From Magnaporthiopsis rhizophila (Eukaryota > Ascomycota > Sordariomycetes > Magnaporthales > Magnaporthaceae), in contig PYSS01000005.1 in NCBI GenBank assembly GCA_003049465.1, positions 510,087 through 574,086 of the forward strand: a stretch of DNA of 64,000 nt, written 5' to 3'. Numbering within the stretch: the stretch's first letter is position 1; every line of letters starts with the position of its first letter. A program made the translations under genes and the position numbers. Shown here piece after piece: positions 1 through 12,300 of the stretch. Under the pieces are notes generated by a model. The model searched no databases. It was given only the letters and a program-made list of their open reading frames with translations, and had not been told where the DNA came from.

Positions 1-343
1 AGCTTGGATATCCTCCGTAAGAACCGATAAGCCGGGAGAAGATACGCGCCGAATGCGAACAACCTGGAAAGACAAAAAGTCGGAATCAAATCGGTGGTAT
101 TTCGTCCACCCTAAGCACCATAATAATCCCCGAAGTCACCAACCTTGCCCTTCTTTCCATTCTGCGACACGTGAATGCACCGAGTGCCCCCATTCTCCCT
201 GGTTTCGGAATGAGTGCCAACCGGCTTTGCGACTCTGGGTTCCGTAACGATTACTGTCTCTTCGATGGATGGTCGAGCCGGACGCGCGTGACATCCGCCT
301 TTGATTGCTGGATGCCGCGACGCCGAACAAATCGACGCGACGT

Positions 344-509
344 TTAACCGAGGACGAGCTTGAAGATATCGTTGACGGCGAACCACCGCTCACCGTCCTT
401 GGCGAGCTGGAAGACTTGGCTGAAATTCATCGGGCGCTGCTCCTCGTCGACCTATATGGCGGGCGCGATGAGAAACGGGGAGAGTAGCGCTGGTTAGCCG
501 GTCCATCCG

Positions 510-548
<39 letters not shown>

Positions 549-1333
549 NAAAAAAAAAAAAAACGGCGGGGTGTCTAGGGGTAAGGCGGCGGGGTCTCGT
601 ACCAGCAGCTGTCCCGTGACGAGGATCACGATGTCGTTGTGGTGTGTGAGCTGGACATCGAGAGTCGAGACCTGGTGTTTGACCTGCTCAAAGGGAAGAC
701 CCTATAGAAATGCGAGGCGATGATGGCTCGTTAGCCATGCACGTTTAGTTTTTAGTTTCGTTTGGGAGCGGGTAGGTCAGGCAGAGCCTGCCCGGTCGGA
801 TATGCGGGAGCCAGCTCACTCCAAGCTTCTCGGCGATGGCGGCCTTTCCGATGTGCTCGGTCGACTCAAAGGTCAACTTGGAGACGTCCGTCTGTCCATT
901 GCTCGCCCAGTCAGCCACCTTTTTCTTGCAATCTTCGTGCAGCACGGATCGAGGGGGCCGTCGCATACGTAGACCAGGTTCGACCATGCGATGCGCGCAT
1001 CCTTGCCCTTGTCGAATTCGAGGTAGTAGAACTGGACGAACTCCTCTGAATGAGCAGCGTTTGCCTGTTAGTGGCCGTCGGGCAACATAAACTCCTCGCG
1101 ATCATCGTCGTCGTCGTCGTCGTCGTTGTCGGCGGAGATTTGCGGGGTGGCCTGGGGAAACATACGCGCAACAGCCTGGGGGGCTGTTTTGTCGCGAGGG
1201 GTAGCGGATTAGCACCTCTCTGTTTGGGTTTTGCGCAAGGCACGCCATTCGACCGCAAAGAAACGCCCGCATCAAAAATGGCCTGGTCAAGGGTATGGAA
1301 GGGCCTGGAGCTAGGCGTTGACTTACTAGCCAT
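344..1333 (-). CDS. NTF2: Nuclear transport factor 2 (NTF2), five exons
   Basis: NTF2 binds Ran-GDP and FxFG nucleoporins and carries Ran back into the nucleus. I assembled five exons on the minus strand: 1333-1327, 1045-969, 891-820, 701-603 and 451-344. They give a 120-residue protein, close to the family's usual 124. Signature segments in order are EFVQFYY, LTFESTEHIGKAAIAEKLG, LPFEQVKHQVSTLD, VTGQLL and VDEEQRPMNFSQVFQL, and the protein ends NDIFKLVLG. All junctions keep phase and use GTAAGT, GTATGC, GTGAGC and GTACGA donors; the 77 bp intron contains a GCTGAC branch-like site. The first exon encodes only Met-Ala plus one base, so the N-terminus is a few residues shorter than in relatives, and a missed micro-exon in the roughly 280 bp first intron is possible. 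The last intron (452-602) contains a long T tract and an unresolved base at 549. Identity is firm; the extreme N-terminus is not. Confidence 0.88.
510..563. repeat. Poly-A tract with assembly gap base
   Basis: There are 36 A residues at 510-545, then GGG, an N at 549, and 14 more A. On the coding strand this is a poly-T stretch inside the last NTF2 intron. The single N between two homopolymers suggests a contig join or base-calling failure, so the true tract length is unknown. Confidence 0.9.
1102..1128. repeat. (TCG)n trinucleotide microsatellite
   Basis: About eight tandem TCG/GTC units lie in the proposed first intron of NTF2. Read in the wrong frame this gives the Thr or Arg runs of spurious ORFs. 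Confidence 0.8.
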
Positions 1334-3497
1334 TTTGGAAATCGAGAAGCTGGTGGATTTTTGCCGTAGGAAAGGGAGGTAGAGAGTATTGCACACAGAA
1401 GAGAGGTCTTTGGCAGGAGGAGATGGTCTCGAGATATGTTGTGATTCTGTTGTTGTCGGGTTGCTGAACGACGAGGGGTTTTGCTAGGCGTAGGTGGGGT
1501 CCATGGGGTTACCTGCCCGACCGCGGCAGCCCCTCCAAGTCCCTGTCAGGTACCGCTAGGCAATTTTTCACGATGGTCTCCATAGCCTTCTCCGACTTTC
1601 TTTTGCTCTCAATTATCCGACCTGTCTCATCTCCTCACCAGACGCTCATTTCGTATTTTTTTTCTGTCAATCTACAACTCCTTGGCGTATTCATTACTGG
1701 AAACTTACCTTGTTTGGAGGTACCACTTATACGCGGGTATAAAATGCCCGCATCGAGTGGAAACGAAATCTCAAATCCTCCAAATCGGCACGTGACTAGG
1801 AGGCCCAGAAGAATTTATAAGGCAGCCCCAGTAAAAAATTTAGGCATCGGATTTCGTCTCGCTTCAGCTTCCATTCTTTTTTGTATCGTCACTCGGCCCG
1901 GGCCACCGCTGCCCAAGACGGCAGCGGACGGTAAGCCGGTCCGGCACAGAGGTATGTCTGTTTGGTTTATTGCTGTTTTCCTGCATTCATCCGCACTTCC
2001 ATTTTTTTTTTTTTTTCTTCGTACCCTGGAATGATGACAATCTCTTCTTAAGAACGGCCAACTGAATTCTCATGTTGATCCAATCAATTATCAAGCTCAA
2101 CAGTCTGACTACACACCAGCATATGTCGTTTTTCTCCTCTTCATCTTGGGCTGTCATCCCGTGTCTGTCAGGGCTTTCTTGCTAACAACAAGGCTTCAGG
2201 TTTTTGCCCCTCTCGATCGCCGATGTGCACTGATCGCCACCGTACACCAACGGTAGGAAATCTCATGTGTCGTGTGTGACGACGGGTTGCTTCTGGAAAC
2301 GGCGCGCACTCCATCGCTGCCCAACAGGGGGGCATCATTGTCAAGGGATCGGGTCCGATGAAGGCAGCCGACATATGTCGGATGGTCATTAGCATCTGAT
2401 CGCTGGGTTATTTTGTGATGGAAGATCGTCGACCGCGAGAAATAGACGCAGAAAAAAAAATCACAAATTATGAATGATGTCCAATGGCGTCCCCAAGAGT
2501 GGCAGCACCGCCCCCATGTTGGTGTGCACAGCCTTTTTCGTCCTCTCGTGTGACACGAATCGCATGCAGGGCAGGACTTGCATGCGAGCGGCTGCCCGGT
2601 GACCCAGTCGGGCTGTATGTAACGCAGAGCCCGATACCCGAACTGGAGGGTTCCAATGCCCTGGCATCAGGACGTCAACACGGACGTCGGCGGCACCTCG
2701 GTGAGCAGACACGGCAACCCCGTCACTTTATCAACGACCCTTACGTGGTCGGTCCTCTCCGGCAGCTTGTCTACCCCGGTTGGCTAGGAAAAGCCGCCAC
2801 ATTATCTACAGGTACTGGTGGTTACAGAAGACTAAACATTGCTCCATAGAACCTCGCCAGTTCCCAAGGGTCCAAGAGTGGGACAGGCGATGTACTGTCG
2901 TCACCTCGCCCGCCCCGTCCCTAACGGACAAGAACCATATTCCTTTCCTCGGCCTCTATCCGAAACATCCAACAAGACAACGAATTCCAATCGTCATACC
3001 CTCGTTTAGTCTTCAAGCCCTTTCCCGAATAATTCAACGCTCGACGAGACGTTCTTCAAGTCTCGCCGCTCCAAGTCAGACGAGTACAACCAATTGGTCA
3101 GGCGTCTGTCGGTACTTCTGCAAATTCGGCATGTGAAGTAGCCGGTATCGTAAAACAAAGTAAAGGCTCCGCTCCGGGTACCCAGTCCATGGCCCGGCGT
3201 AGCCCAGATTCATATATACCACCACCCAAACTACTCGGCTTCTGCTATGCGTATAGGAGACAGAAGTGGACCTCCAGATGGCGGCTGCAACTCAAAGCGG
3301 CTACGCGGGTAGGTAGCTGCAAGCAGCGGAGTTCTGGAGATGGTTGGTTTCGACATTTTTTCGTTTTCTTTTTTTTTCTTTTCCCATTTTTTTGTTGTTG
3401 TTCTCACTGTCTTTGGCACTCGGGTTATTGTTCCGAGCTATCCCTCCCGTTGTCGTTACAATTTCCCCGGGCCGAGGTCAGAGGGCGGAAACGGCTA
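1334..3497. other. Spacer between NTF2 and the DUF7918 gene; possible decayed coding stretch
   Basis: This is the promoter side of NTF2 and the 3' side of the DUF7918 gene. A TATA-like box lies near 1738-1744. Around 2656-2700 a short plus-strand frame begins MPWHQDVNTDVGGTS and runs into a GTGAGC donor-like site. From 2890 to 3136 another plus-strand frame reads in a coding-like way but contains one in-frame TAG and ends with a segment containing RRSKSDEYNQLVRRLS. I recognise no family and cannot join these pieces into a gene. T-rich tracts lie near 2000-2020 and 3360-3395. Confidence 0.4.
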
Positions 3498-5369
3498 TCA
3501 TAGCTCTTCCTCCTCCTCCTTGATATTCGGTGGCTGTTGCGAGGTCTGCGGGATTTGGCCAGCTTGGACCTGGGCGAGGATGCTTCCTAGGCCCACAGCC
3601 TGAGTGAACTTTTCGTCGTCATGGACGCTGGAACGGTGTTTCTTGAGGGGGCTGCCGATGGTCGAGTCCTCGGGCGCACCCTGGCCTCCGAAGAGAGGCC
3701 CACCGAATCCGGTGTTCGATGGTTGCACTGGCGACATGGCATCCCCCAGCGTCTTCGTCTGCGGGGTAGATTTATCTGCTGGTGGGCTTGCCCGGGGGGA
3801 CTTCTGTGGCGAGACCGACGCTGCAACGCTATCCGGGTCTGCCGACCGTCCTCTCTTGAGCTAAGTTTCGCAAATTTTGTTAGCCGAAACCGTTGTCATG
3901 ATGCTGTAGAAGGCGAGCAAGTGCAACGGAGGTGACTTACGTGGATGCGCTCAACCCCGTCAGCCAACTCGCCAGAAAATTTGGCCTCCTCAGGGCTAAG
4001 GTTGCCACGCGAGGGGCCAGTCTCCTTGTCGTCAATGTCTTCCATCTTTTTGATGACCAGGTCCTCATCGTCACTGTCCGTATCAAATTCCATAGTTATC
4101 GCACCAGGGCTTCCAGCAATCGACTTCTTCCGCGATTTTCTCCGGCGGTCCGTGTCCGCGTTGTTATCGCGGAACGTCGAAAAGCCCACGGTGCCCGTTG
4201 TCTTGAGAGGACCAAGCTTCGGGAGCTCGATCTGAGCGGATCGCCGCTTGGCGTTGCTTGAGGGCGTGGCCTGTGTCCTGGACGAGGGAATGACACCCAT
4301 TTTCTCCAGTTGGCCTAGACAAAGGGACGGTCAGATGTTTGGCAGGAGAAAAAAAAAAAAAGACGAACACATGGGAAAAGGGGGAGCCATGGTAGCTAGA
4401 GTAACAAGTGAACGTACGCTTTCCACGGTAGAAGAATGTGAAAGTGGCATAGGGCTTTTCGGGACCGTCAATGCCTGTAACCGTCTGGGTGCTGATGGTC
4501 TTGGGATCGAGGGTTTTGGGCTTCGCGAAGCTGGTGGTGTGTTCGACGTCGGCTCCGACGGCGCCAGACCCCCTGTTCTGGCCCCCGCCCGACTCGTCGT
4601 CATCGTCATCGTGGGCGTCGAACTGGGGCGAGTACTCCCCCTTCTTGATCTCGCCCGAGGCGAGGACGCGGAACATGGCCACCTTTATCTGGCCCGTGGA
4701 CTCGGGGATCTCGTCGTCCGAGGAGGTGGAGTCATCGTTGTCGGATCCCGAATCCATGGGCGAGGGGTTGCCGTTGGCGACCTTCTCTTGGCGGCGCTGC
4801 CTCTTCTCGTACTTTAGCCTGCGCTTCTCGAGTTTGTCGGCAGCATCGTGTCCCTTGAGGTCGAGGCCGTTCAGCCACCTCTCCAGAGCAACCTCCCGGA
4901 ACAAAAACTCCCGCTCGGCGAGACCGCCGCCCTCGGCCTCGGGCACCTGGACCCATCTGCTATTAACCCACGTCTCCTCCCCGGGCCGGAGCAGGGTGGC
5001 AACCTCCTCTTTAGCCCTTCCGTCGAAGTAGATGTAGGCCGCTATCGTCTCATTCTCGGATGCTGTCAAAGGCATGTAGGGGTGGACGGTGCCGTGCTGA
5101 CCCGGGGCGCCGACCAGGCGAGGCTTCGGGTTGGGGTTGTCTTCGGTTGCGGGCGGGGTTGAATACGGGATCGCCAGACCCTTTGTGAGCAGAGTGATGG
5201 AGATGGCGAACTTGGCGGGTTCTTGGGCGCCCGTGTCGGTGTTCAGAGTCGGCTCGGGCACGGGGATGTACGAGGTGACCCTCGAGACCCGCGATTGCTT
5301 AACGACTCCATGCTCGGGAACAGGACCGTTCGCGTGGATGCTGACCGCGATGCCCTTGAAGCAGGGCAT
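3498..5369 (-). CDS. DUF7918 domain protein, three exons
   Basis: This is a conserved fungal protein of unknown function. Exons are 5369-4418, 4314-3941 and 3860-3498 (562 residues). Introns use GTACGT and GTAAGT donors and keep phase; the first contains a 12-A tract. The N-terminal ~200 residues match my memory of the DUF7918 fold: a short beta-rich start (FKGIAVSIHANG), then KFAISITLLTKG, then an ETIAAYIYFDGR segment. A charged helix, an acidic Asp/Ser linker and a low-complexity C-terminus with SPLKKHR follow, which suggests a nuclear or chromatin-associated protein by inference only. The C-terminal IKEEEEEL resembles a SUMO-acceptor-like acidic tail. The start is the first ATG of the long ORF, directly before the conserved domain. 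Family assignment is from sequence feel, not a search. Confidence 0.78.
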
Positions 5370-7039
5370 GGTGGCGGGCGGCTGCAGAAGAGGTAACGAA
5401 AAGAAAGAGAGGATTCCAGGACGGGAAGCTAGCGTTGTGAGCCCAGGCCTGGGTGAAACTTTTTTTCTGCTTCCTTCCTGCTCTTTTTTTTTCCTTCGCC
5501 CTGCTCTCCTTTCAGCGCAAAGACGGTGTAGTTATGGAGGCTATGCGGGGGAGGATTGAGGAAGCAGGCAGTGGAGTCGGCTCGACGGGGCGGTTCCGCT
5601 TGGGCCCTTGAGGGACCTTCGTTTGGTGACCCGCTGGTTTATGTTCTTGCGAAAGGCTTTTGGGCAGCTGAGGGTCGTGGCAAGGATGTTGCGGCAGGGT
5701 GCTGTCAGACAGCACGGCATGCAAGCAAGCTGAAGCAGCTCGACCACGGACGGCGTTTATTTAAATGGCTGGGTTGGTTTGGAAAAGCGCGTGGTCCTGG
5801 GATTGTGCGAGTTTTTGAACAGCACGTCGGCTGAATAGCATGGAGGCGTGTGTTGCGGAGGCGAGCTGTCGCTGCAGAAGGCGAGCAGCTTGAAATTTAG
5901 GTCCTCGACGGCGGAAATCGTTGTGGGGCGGTCGATAGCCGCTCCAGTTCTGGGTTTGAATGACTGATGGAGGGGCTTGCAAGCTCGAAGAGTGAGGAAT
6001 CCAAAGTCGACAAGTGGTGGCGGCCCAGGAATCGACACGGGGATGATAAACGAGTGAGAGCCTGAAGGACGCGCAGAAGCACTAGGCGGGCTGTTGGCGC
6101 GGCAGGGAATGGCTGCTTGCCGTCTATTGCGGGGGGGCTGGGAAGAAGCAGACGAACAAGAAGTAAGGCTGGCAGATGAACATTATTGGAAGGGCATGCA
6201 ATCTAGGTTGATGCTGATCGTCAGCTCTCTCTGGACGAGGCTGAGATTGCTACTATAGCTCGTCGAATCGGGCGGCTGGCTCATCGCTGCGGTCGCCGAC
6301 ACGGGAAGTAACCCCGTGCAAATACAGAAAATCCAGCCATCGAACTCGTACGCATAAATCATTTTTACCCTGCGAATTTCTTCCATATTCCCCATCCATG
6401 GTAGACGGCATGTAAAGCTACATCGCTGTGCCGTCTTGCTCAAGAGAAACCGCGCACTGTGCTTGAGCAGTTTATCCCGAGCCAACAATCCAATCTGTGT
6501 TGAGGATCACTCCAGCGTCACTCTGGCGTGGGAGCCCGAGGAGTGGGGGTTGGGTCTTGACCGCCACGAGGCCGACTGCCACATCACAGCTGGTGGTCCG
6601 CCAGACAGGGGTTCATCAACGCGATTGACTGACTAGCTGGTACCTGGCATCACCCGCCGCCGAACTATCAGGAGCCACACATTCTGGACAGAGACACCTG
6701 GTCCAGCGGTCCCCTCGACGTCCCATGTGTTCATCTACTCCAGGTATTGGATGTCTCTGCCTGAGGAAAATGACTTGATCCCAAGACCAATCTGTCCGTG
6801 TGCCCAACTGTTGTATCAAAGATTAGACCAAGAGAGGAGGGGAAAAGCACTGAAAGTCCGGATGCCGCGATTAAACCGTCAATAAGTCTACAACAACACG
6901 GTTGATCCCCACAAAACAATGGCCGGGATACCAGGAAGAAAAGGAACAAAAGAAAAGGAATAAAAGAAAAGGGGGAAACCAAAATCAAACGCCCGCCGTA
7001 CCCCTGTTCAAAAATGGGAACTGATGCCTGGAAATGGTG
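5370..7039. other. Spacer upstream of DUF7918 gene and downstream of seipin
   Basis: This holds the 5' flank of the DUF7918 gene and the 3' flank of seipin. Short ORFs on both strands (for example 5757-6038 and 6183-6488, minus) have no recognisable domain, biased codon use or plausible splice structure. I see no gene here. Confidence 0.55.
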
Positions 7040-8475
7040 TCAGCTTCCTGGCAAGCTTCTCTGGGATGACCTCCGCCGGAGACTGCTGCTGCTACTCCCC
7101 ACCTCGCGGCCCTCGTCGTATCCTGTGCTCGCGGTGCTATACTCCCTCTTCCAGCGCTCATTCCGCTCGTTGTCCCCTTCGTCCCAACCCTCGGCCGGTC
7201 CGGTTGAGCCCCTGGCCTCACGCGGCGACGACAAATGACCGCCAGATGGCGATTTGACCAACATCCCAGCCGGCCTCCCCTTTATGCTGCCGCCGGACTG
7301 GTAACTCGGTGGTGGGCCCTTGCCGGAAACGCCAGTCGATGACAGCTGCGTTCGGGGCGTAGGGGGTAGCGCGATGCCCATGTCGTCGTCATAGTCCTCC
7401 TCCTTGATTTCGCGGTCCGCGCCGCTAGCGTCGGGCCCTGCGACCAGGACGCCCTTGCCGTCCTGACGCGGCTCGTTCTTGATCACGACTACGTCGGTCT
7501 TCTCCTTGGGTGGTGGCCCCGCGCCGAGGCAGATCGCCAGGATGCCCCATGCGACAACCGTGGACAGCATCGAGCACGCCCAGAAGGCGGCCGTGAACAC
7601 CACGAACGAAAGCAGCCAGTGGCGGTACATGAGCCAGCGCAGGCCGCTCAGCTGCGCCGTGAAGGTGACACTGGCCGAGTACGTGCGCAGCGGTGGCTCC
7701 GCGCCCGTCTCCAGTTCCACCAGCAGCGACCTCGGCCGCTGGCTGCCCACCGCAAACGACACCTTTTCTGCCAGCGGGACGGCCAGCACGGCTGTGGCCG
7801 ATCTCGGGAGCGGGAACAGCATGTTCCAGCCTAGCAGGAGGATCTTGGACGCGACGGAGACGACCGGGTCGGTGTACGGCATGAGCGCGGGTCGCGATTC
7901 CGAGTACACGCACCGGTTCGGGTCGCGGAGGCTCCTGGGGTCGATTTGGTGGGCCGGCGATCCGGCGCCGGGGGAGGGAACCGAACCGGTCGACAGGTAC
8001 ATCGATACCATGAAGTTTCCCCTCTCCAGGTTGGCCGGCGAGCGCGGCATGGTCAACGACACGGTGACATCGTAGTCCTGGGATTCTTTGACGAGCCGGT
8101 TCGGGAGCGACACGATCGCGTAGGGATTTTCGGAGCGGCTAGAAGGGAGTCGCTGTCAGCTCCAGAAGAGCACAGGATACCTAGGCCCATGTTTGCCCCT
8201 TGCTAGCCAGGGCCCCATGTCGGTCCTGCATGTCGAAGGATGGGGATAACTAACCCATATTGGAGATGCAGGGGGATCGTCGACACCTGGTCGGGGAGGT
8301 AGTTCTGGTAGAAAAGGAGGTATGCGAAAGCCGACAGACCAAGAAGGACGAGCGAAGTGGTGACAAGTACGATGGTCTTCAGCACCGTCCGTTGGGCTGT
8401 CTTTGAAGTGACGGCGCGAAAGCCGCTTTTGAGGTAGGAGTCCTGCGCGCGTTGGGATGAGACGCTAGTTAGCAT
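7040..8475 (-). CDS. SEI1: Seipin-family ER lipid-droplet protein, two exons
   Basis: Seipin is an ER membrane protein at ER-lipid droplet contacts that controls droplet biogenesis. Exons 8475-8255 and 8138-7040 give 439 residues; the intron has a GTTAGT donor and CTTCTAG acceptor. A short N-terminal tail precedes a first membrane segment (about residues 33-55). A luminal domain follows with the family phrase VSLPNRLVKESQDYDVTVSL, then a second membrane segment at about 248-280 and a long disordered, Ser/Pro/acidic cytosolic tail. The tail is longer than in yeast, as is usual in filamentous fungi. The start is uncertain: a GCTAAC branch-like site and GCGCAG acceptor lie just upstream of the conserved KSGFRAVTSKTAQ, so translation could begin in an unrecognised upstream exon. 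The domain architecture itself is clear. Confidence 0.88.
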
Positions 8476-9333
8476 GTGACGATGATGGGAGGCAAGGGGT
8501 CAGAATTTGGCCAAAAGATCAAATAGAGAAAGAAAGAAAATGCGAAAGCACCAAGGCAAACTGACCATCGCGGACGTGTCGGCATGCAGCTCTCGTGCTG
8601 TCGCCGCGCCGCTCTATTCAACCCATTTGTTGTCCAGACTGGCGTGGAATGAAGTGAGGGAGCAAGCTTGGGCTGGTGTGTGTTTGCGGTTCCAGGGTCG
8701 CAGAGCTCCAGGGGTTACCCTCCATTCCGGCACGCCTTCAAGTGGGGGCACCCAAGGGCCTGGTGACGACATGGTCGCAAGGCAGGAATTGGGGAACTTA
8801 TGGACTAGGATTTACATCGCAACGAAGGGATGGAAAGCAGCGAGCAAACAGTTTATTATACGTACTCTACAAACACCGACATTTTCTTTGACAATCTATG
8901 ATCGCGTGGATACAACGCAATGCGAATCCAAACAACGCGGAAAATGCATTGTAAATGCTGCGACGTGCCGGGGGAGAAAACAAACGACGCAAATGTGGCA
9001 ACAAGACAGAAAAGCAACGCAAGGCCGGCGGGGAGAAATATCATAAATTGCAAAACGAACGAAGGAACCACGCATTGATCGGAAGAGAGAAGAATCATTA
9101 ACATGCCATCCATGTGCAAAGAGGAATGGAGGGGAAGAAAAAGGAACACAAAGACTCGTACAAATAGTTCATAGAAGGAGAAGGGAAAAAAAAAAACGCG
9201 CGGTGACAAGATCCGTTGTCGACATTTCCATATGCTGCGTGAATATTAACCAGAATCATCGACACGAACCAACCTTGACAGATCCCGGTACCCAACATCC
9301 CACCCATTACATACAAACCGCACCTGCCCTGGT
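8476..9333. other. Spacer between seipin and the F-BAR gene
   Basis: This holds the seipin 5' flank and the 3' flank of the F-BAR gene. It is A/G-rich on the plus strand from about 9000 to 9200. A 179-residue plus-strand ORF (8507-9046) is lysine/arginine-rich with no domain and overlaps the presumed seipin promoter; I do not accept it. No RNA gene was seen. Confidence 0.5.
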
Positions 9334-12300
9334 CTAGCAAGGCTGGAGGTAGTTGCTGGGGACGAGGCCGACCTGGCCGTTGCCGCCGTGGATCTCGGCC
9401 TCCCACCAGCCGTCGTCTTGGTGGCGCAGGACGGCGAGAACGTCGCCCTTTGCGAAGCCTAGCTCCTCGGGGATGGCGGCCTGGTACAAGTACAAGGCGC
9501 GAGCTGTGGATGAATTAGTATCGATTTTGTGTGAAGCGCGGGGTCGAATGGGTAAAAGAGGGGGAGGCGAGACCACTTACCGAAATGCATGATGGGACGT
9601 CCGTCTCTGGTGTACTGGCGGCTCGTATCCGCAACGCTCTTGCTGCGCGTCCTCACCGGCTGCACGGGGCCGGGTCCTTCGTAGAGGCTCATGCCCCTGG
9701 AGCCGGTGGCGGTGCCAGGGCGGCCACCGCGGCCACGCTGCGACCCGCCGTATTGTGAGCCGCCGTACTGGGAGCCGCCGCCGTAGACGTCGTCTGGCAC
9801 CGGCGCCAACTGCACCGACATGTCCGCCGCCTGCACGTGGCTGCTTCCTGGCCTGGAGGACGAGTACTCGTTGCGGAATGGGGCCGGGGAGGCCGACCTG
9901 GCCATGTCGTTGGGCGAGTTGTGGCGGTAGTAGCCCGGCTCCGAGCCGCGGGCCTGCGTCCTGGACGACGTGGAGCCCACGGTGGGCGCGTGAGAGGGTC
10001 GCCTCTGCTGTTGCGGCTGGTGATGAGTAGGGTGCTGCGACTGGCTCCTGCGCTCGCTACCCCCGCCGTACGGGTTCGGCGACGCGGAACGGTGGCTCTG
10101 CTGCTGCGGGTTCGGCGAGGCAGAGCGATGCGAGCGCTGCTGCAGGTTCGGGGATGCGGAACGGTGCGAGCGCTGCTGCGGGTCCGCCCTGCTGTTCGGG
10201 CGAGGCGAGGCGCTTCGAGGCGGTGCGGGAGAGGCGGCGCGGGGCACCTCGGCAGCTCCTCCCCTGGTTGCCGGGCGGGATGCTGAGGCATATCCGCCGC
10301 TGCCGGCACCAGCAGATGTCTGGGACGCGGCCGCGGGGGGCGGCTGGCTGAACAAACTGCGGGTCTGGCTGGCGAACTTCTGGGATGTCTCCTTCATAGC
10401 CCTGGAGGTGCACGCGGGCGAGGGGACTCCCAGCCTCTGAACCTGCTGGTCGTACGACGGCGGTGGCGTGCCCCTCATAGCGGCCGCAACCGGGTCGCTG
10501 CCCCTGACAGACGCGGCACCGCGGGATGTAGACTGAGCCCCGGGAGCGGGCGTGGCGATGCCATGGTACGTGTCGGCTGAGACGCGCACAGACGACTGCT
10601 TGCCGACCTGCGTAACTCCCTTAAGTTCCGCAAGGGCCAAGGCAATCGGGTCGTCTTCCGGCGTCTCGCTCGCTGCCGGCTCCTTCTTCCTTCCCGGGGT
10701 CGCCACAGGGAACACGTTCTGGCCGACGTTGAGGGCAAGGCTCGCGTTGGCGTCGATCGGGTCGGGGCTTGGCTCCCTTGCCTCGGCCGCCTGTTGGGGC
10801 TGGCTGCTGCTTCCTCCGTACGTTGTCGGAGAGCGGGCAGGGTGCCAAGTGTTGCGCAGCGATGCCGATGGCGGCTGCTGCATGTCCTTGTTGCTCTTGC
10901 GCCGGAAGGGACTGTGGTTCTGGAAGAACCCGCTCCTCTTTTTGATCGTGTTGTTTCTCTCCCTCTCCTGTTGCTCCCGCTCCCTCTCCAGCTGCCTCTC
11001 TTTCTCCTGCTCGCGCTCTCTCTCGAGCTGCCTCTCCCTCTCTCTCTGTTGCTCCATCTCTTTCTGCCTCTGGAGCTCCCGTTCCCTCTCTTTCTGCTGC
11101 TCTCGCTCCCTCTCCAGCTGGCGTTCTCTCTCGAGCTGGCGGTCTCTCTCGAGCTGGCGCTCCCTCTCCTGCCGCTCCTTTTCCTGTCTCTCAATCTCTT
11201 GTCGCTCCCTCTCTTGTCGCTCCCTCTCTTGTCGCTCCCTCTCTTGTCGCTCCCTCTCCTGTTGCTCCCGCTCTTGCTTCTCTCGCTCTTGCCTCTCCCG
11301 CTCTTGCCTCTCCTTCTCCTGTCGCTCCCTCTCCAGCAGCCTCTCTTTCTCTTGTTTCTCCCTTTCCATCTGTCTCTCCCTGTCCTGTCGTTCACGTTCC
11401 ATCTGTCTCTCCATTTCCTGCCGCTCCCGCTCCATCTGTCGCTCTCTCTCGATCTGCCGCTCCCTCTCGAACTGTCTCTCCCGCTCCCGCTCTCGCTCCC
11501 TCTCCCTCTCGGCTAGCAGCGGCGCGGGTGCCTGCTTCAGAGGTGATGGCATCCCGTTGGGTCCCTCCAAGTCTGAAACCGAGGTGGGATTCGAGTACTC
11601 GCTGTTGTCATCCCGGCTGGAGGGCCGCACCGAGCTGAGCTGCGAGCTGACTGCAGATGGGATCTGCGAATCGATCTGGGACCCAAGCTGGGACCCGAGA
11701 TCAGAGCCGTTGGGCTTGGTGCGGCACAACATGGTCATACCATCCATTGGGTAAGGGTCATGTGGCACTGGCGTGAAGTCATTTGGATCAAACGGCGCCG
11801 CAGCCTGTCTGGGCTGTGATTGATGCCTCAGCTGCTGCTGCCTCAGCTGCAGTTGTTGGAGATGCTGCTGCTGTTGTTGATGCTGCCGTTGAAGCTGCTG
11901 ATGGTGTTGCTGAAGCTCATGCTGCTGTTGCTGATGCGGAGGCTGCCTGGGCTCTTGACCACGGAGCTGCAGCCTCTGCGGCTGTGGTGGAAAGTCGTTC
12001 GGGTCGAATGGCGCCCTCGACTGCTGGGGCAGCGCCTGTTTGGGCTCCTGAGCACGAAGCTGCAGTCTCGTCTGCTGCGGCGGCGCAAAGTCGTTCGGGT
12101 CGTATGGGGGCTTGACCTGCTGGCTTGGCGGCTGCTGCGGCTCCAGCGCCCGGGGAGCCTGTCTCTGCTTCTCGGTGATGGCGGCCTTCTGGGCGGCAGG
12201 CGCCTTCTCGCGTCCTGGTGGTGTGCCTGAGCCTCCATGCAGAAGCTCCCTCGCCAGCGCGTTGTTGGGGTCGTGGTGCGACTCAAACATGGACGGCTGC

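Noticed and set aside
1735..1830. TATA-like boxes as a promoter of a plus-strand gene
   Set aside because: No supportable ORF or splice structure follows.
10552..11754. 400-residue plus-strand ORF, Ser/Leu/Cys-rich
   Set aside because: Antisense of the F-BAR repeat; its low-complexity CRSLSCRS pattern is a direct product of the CTC repeat.
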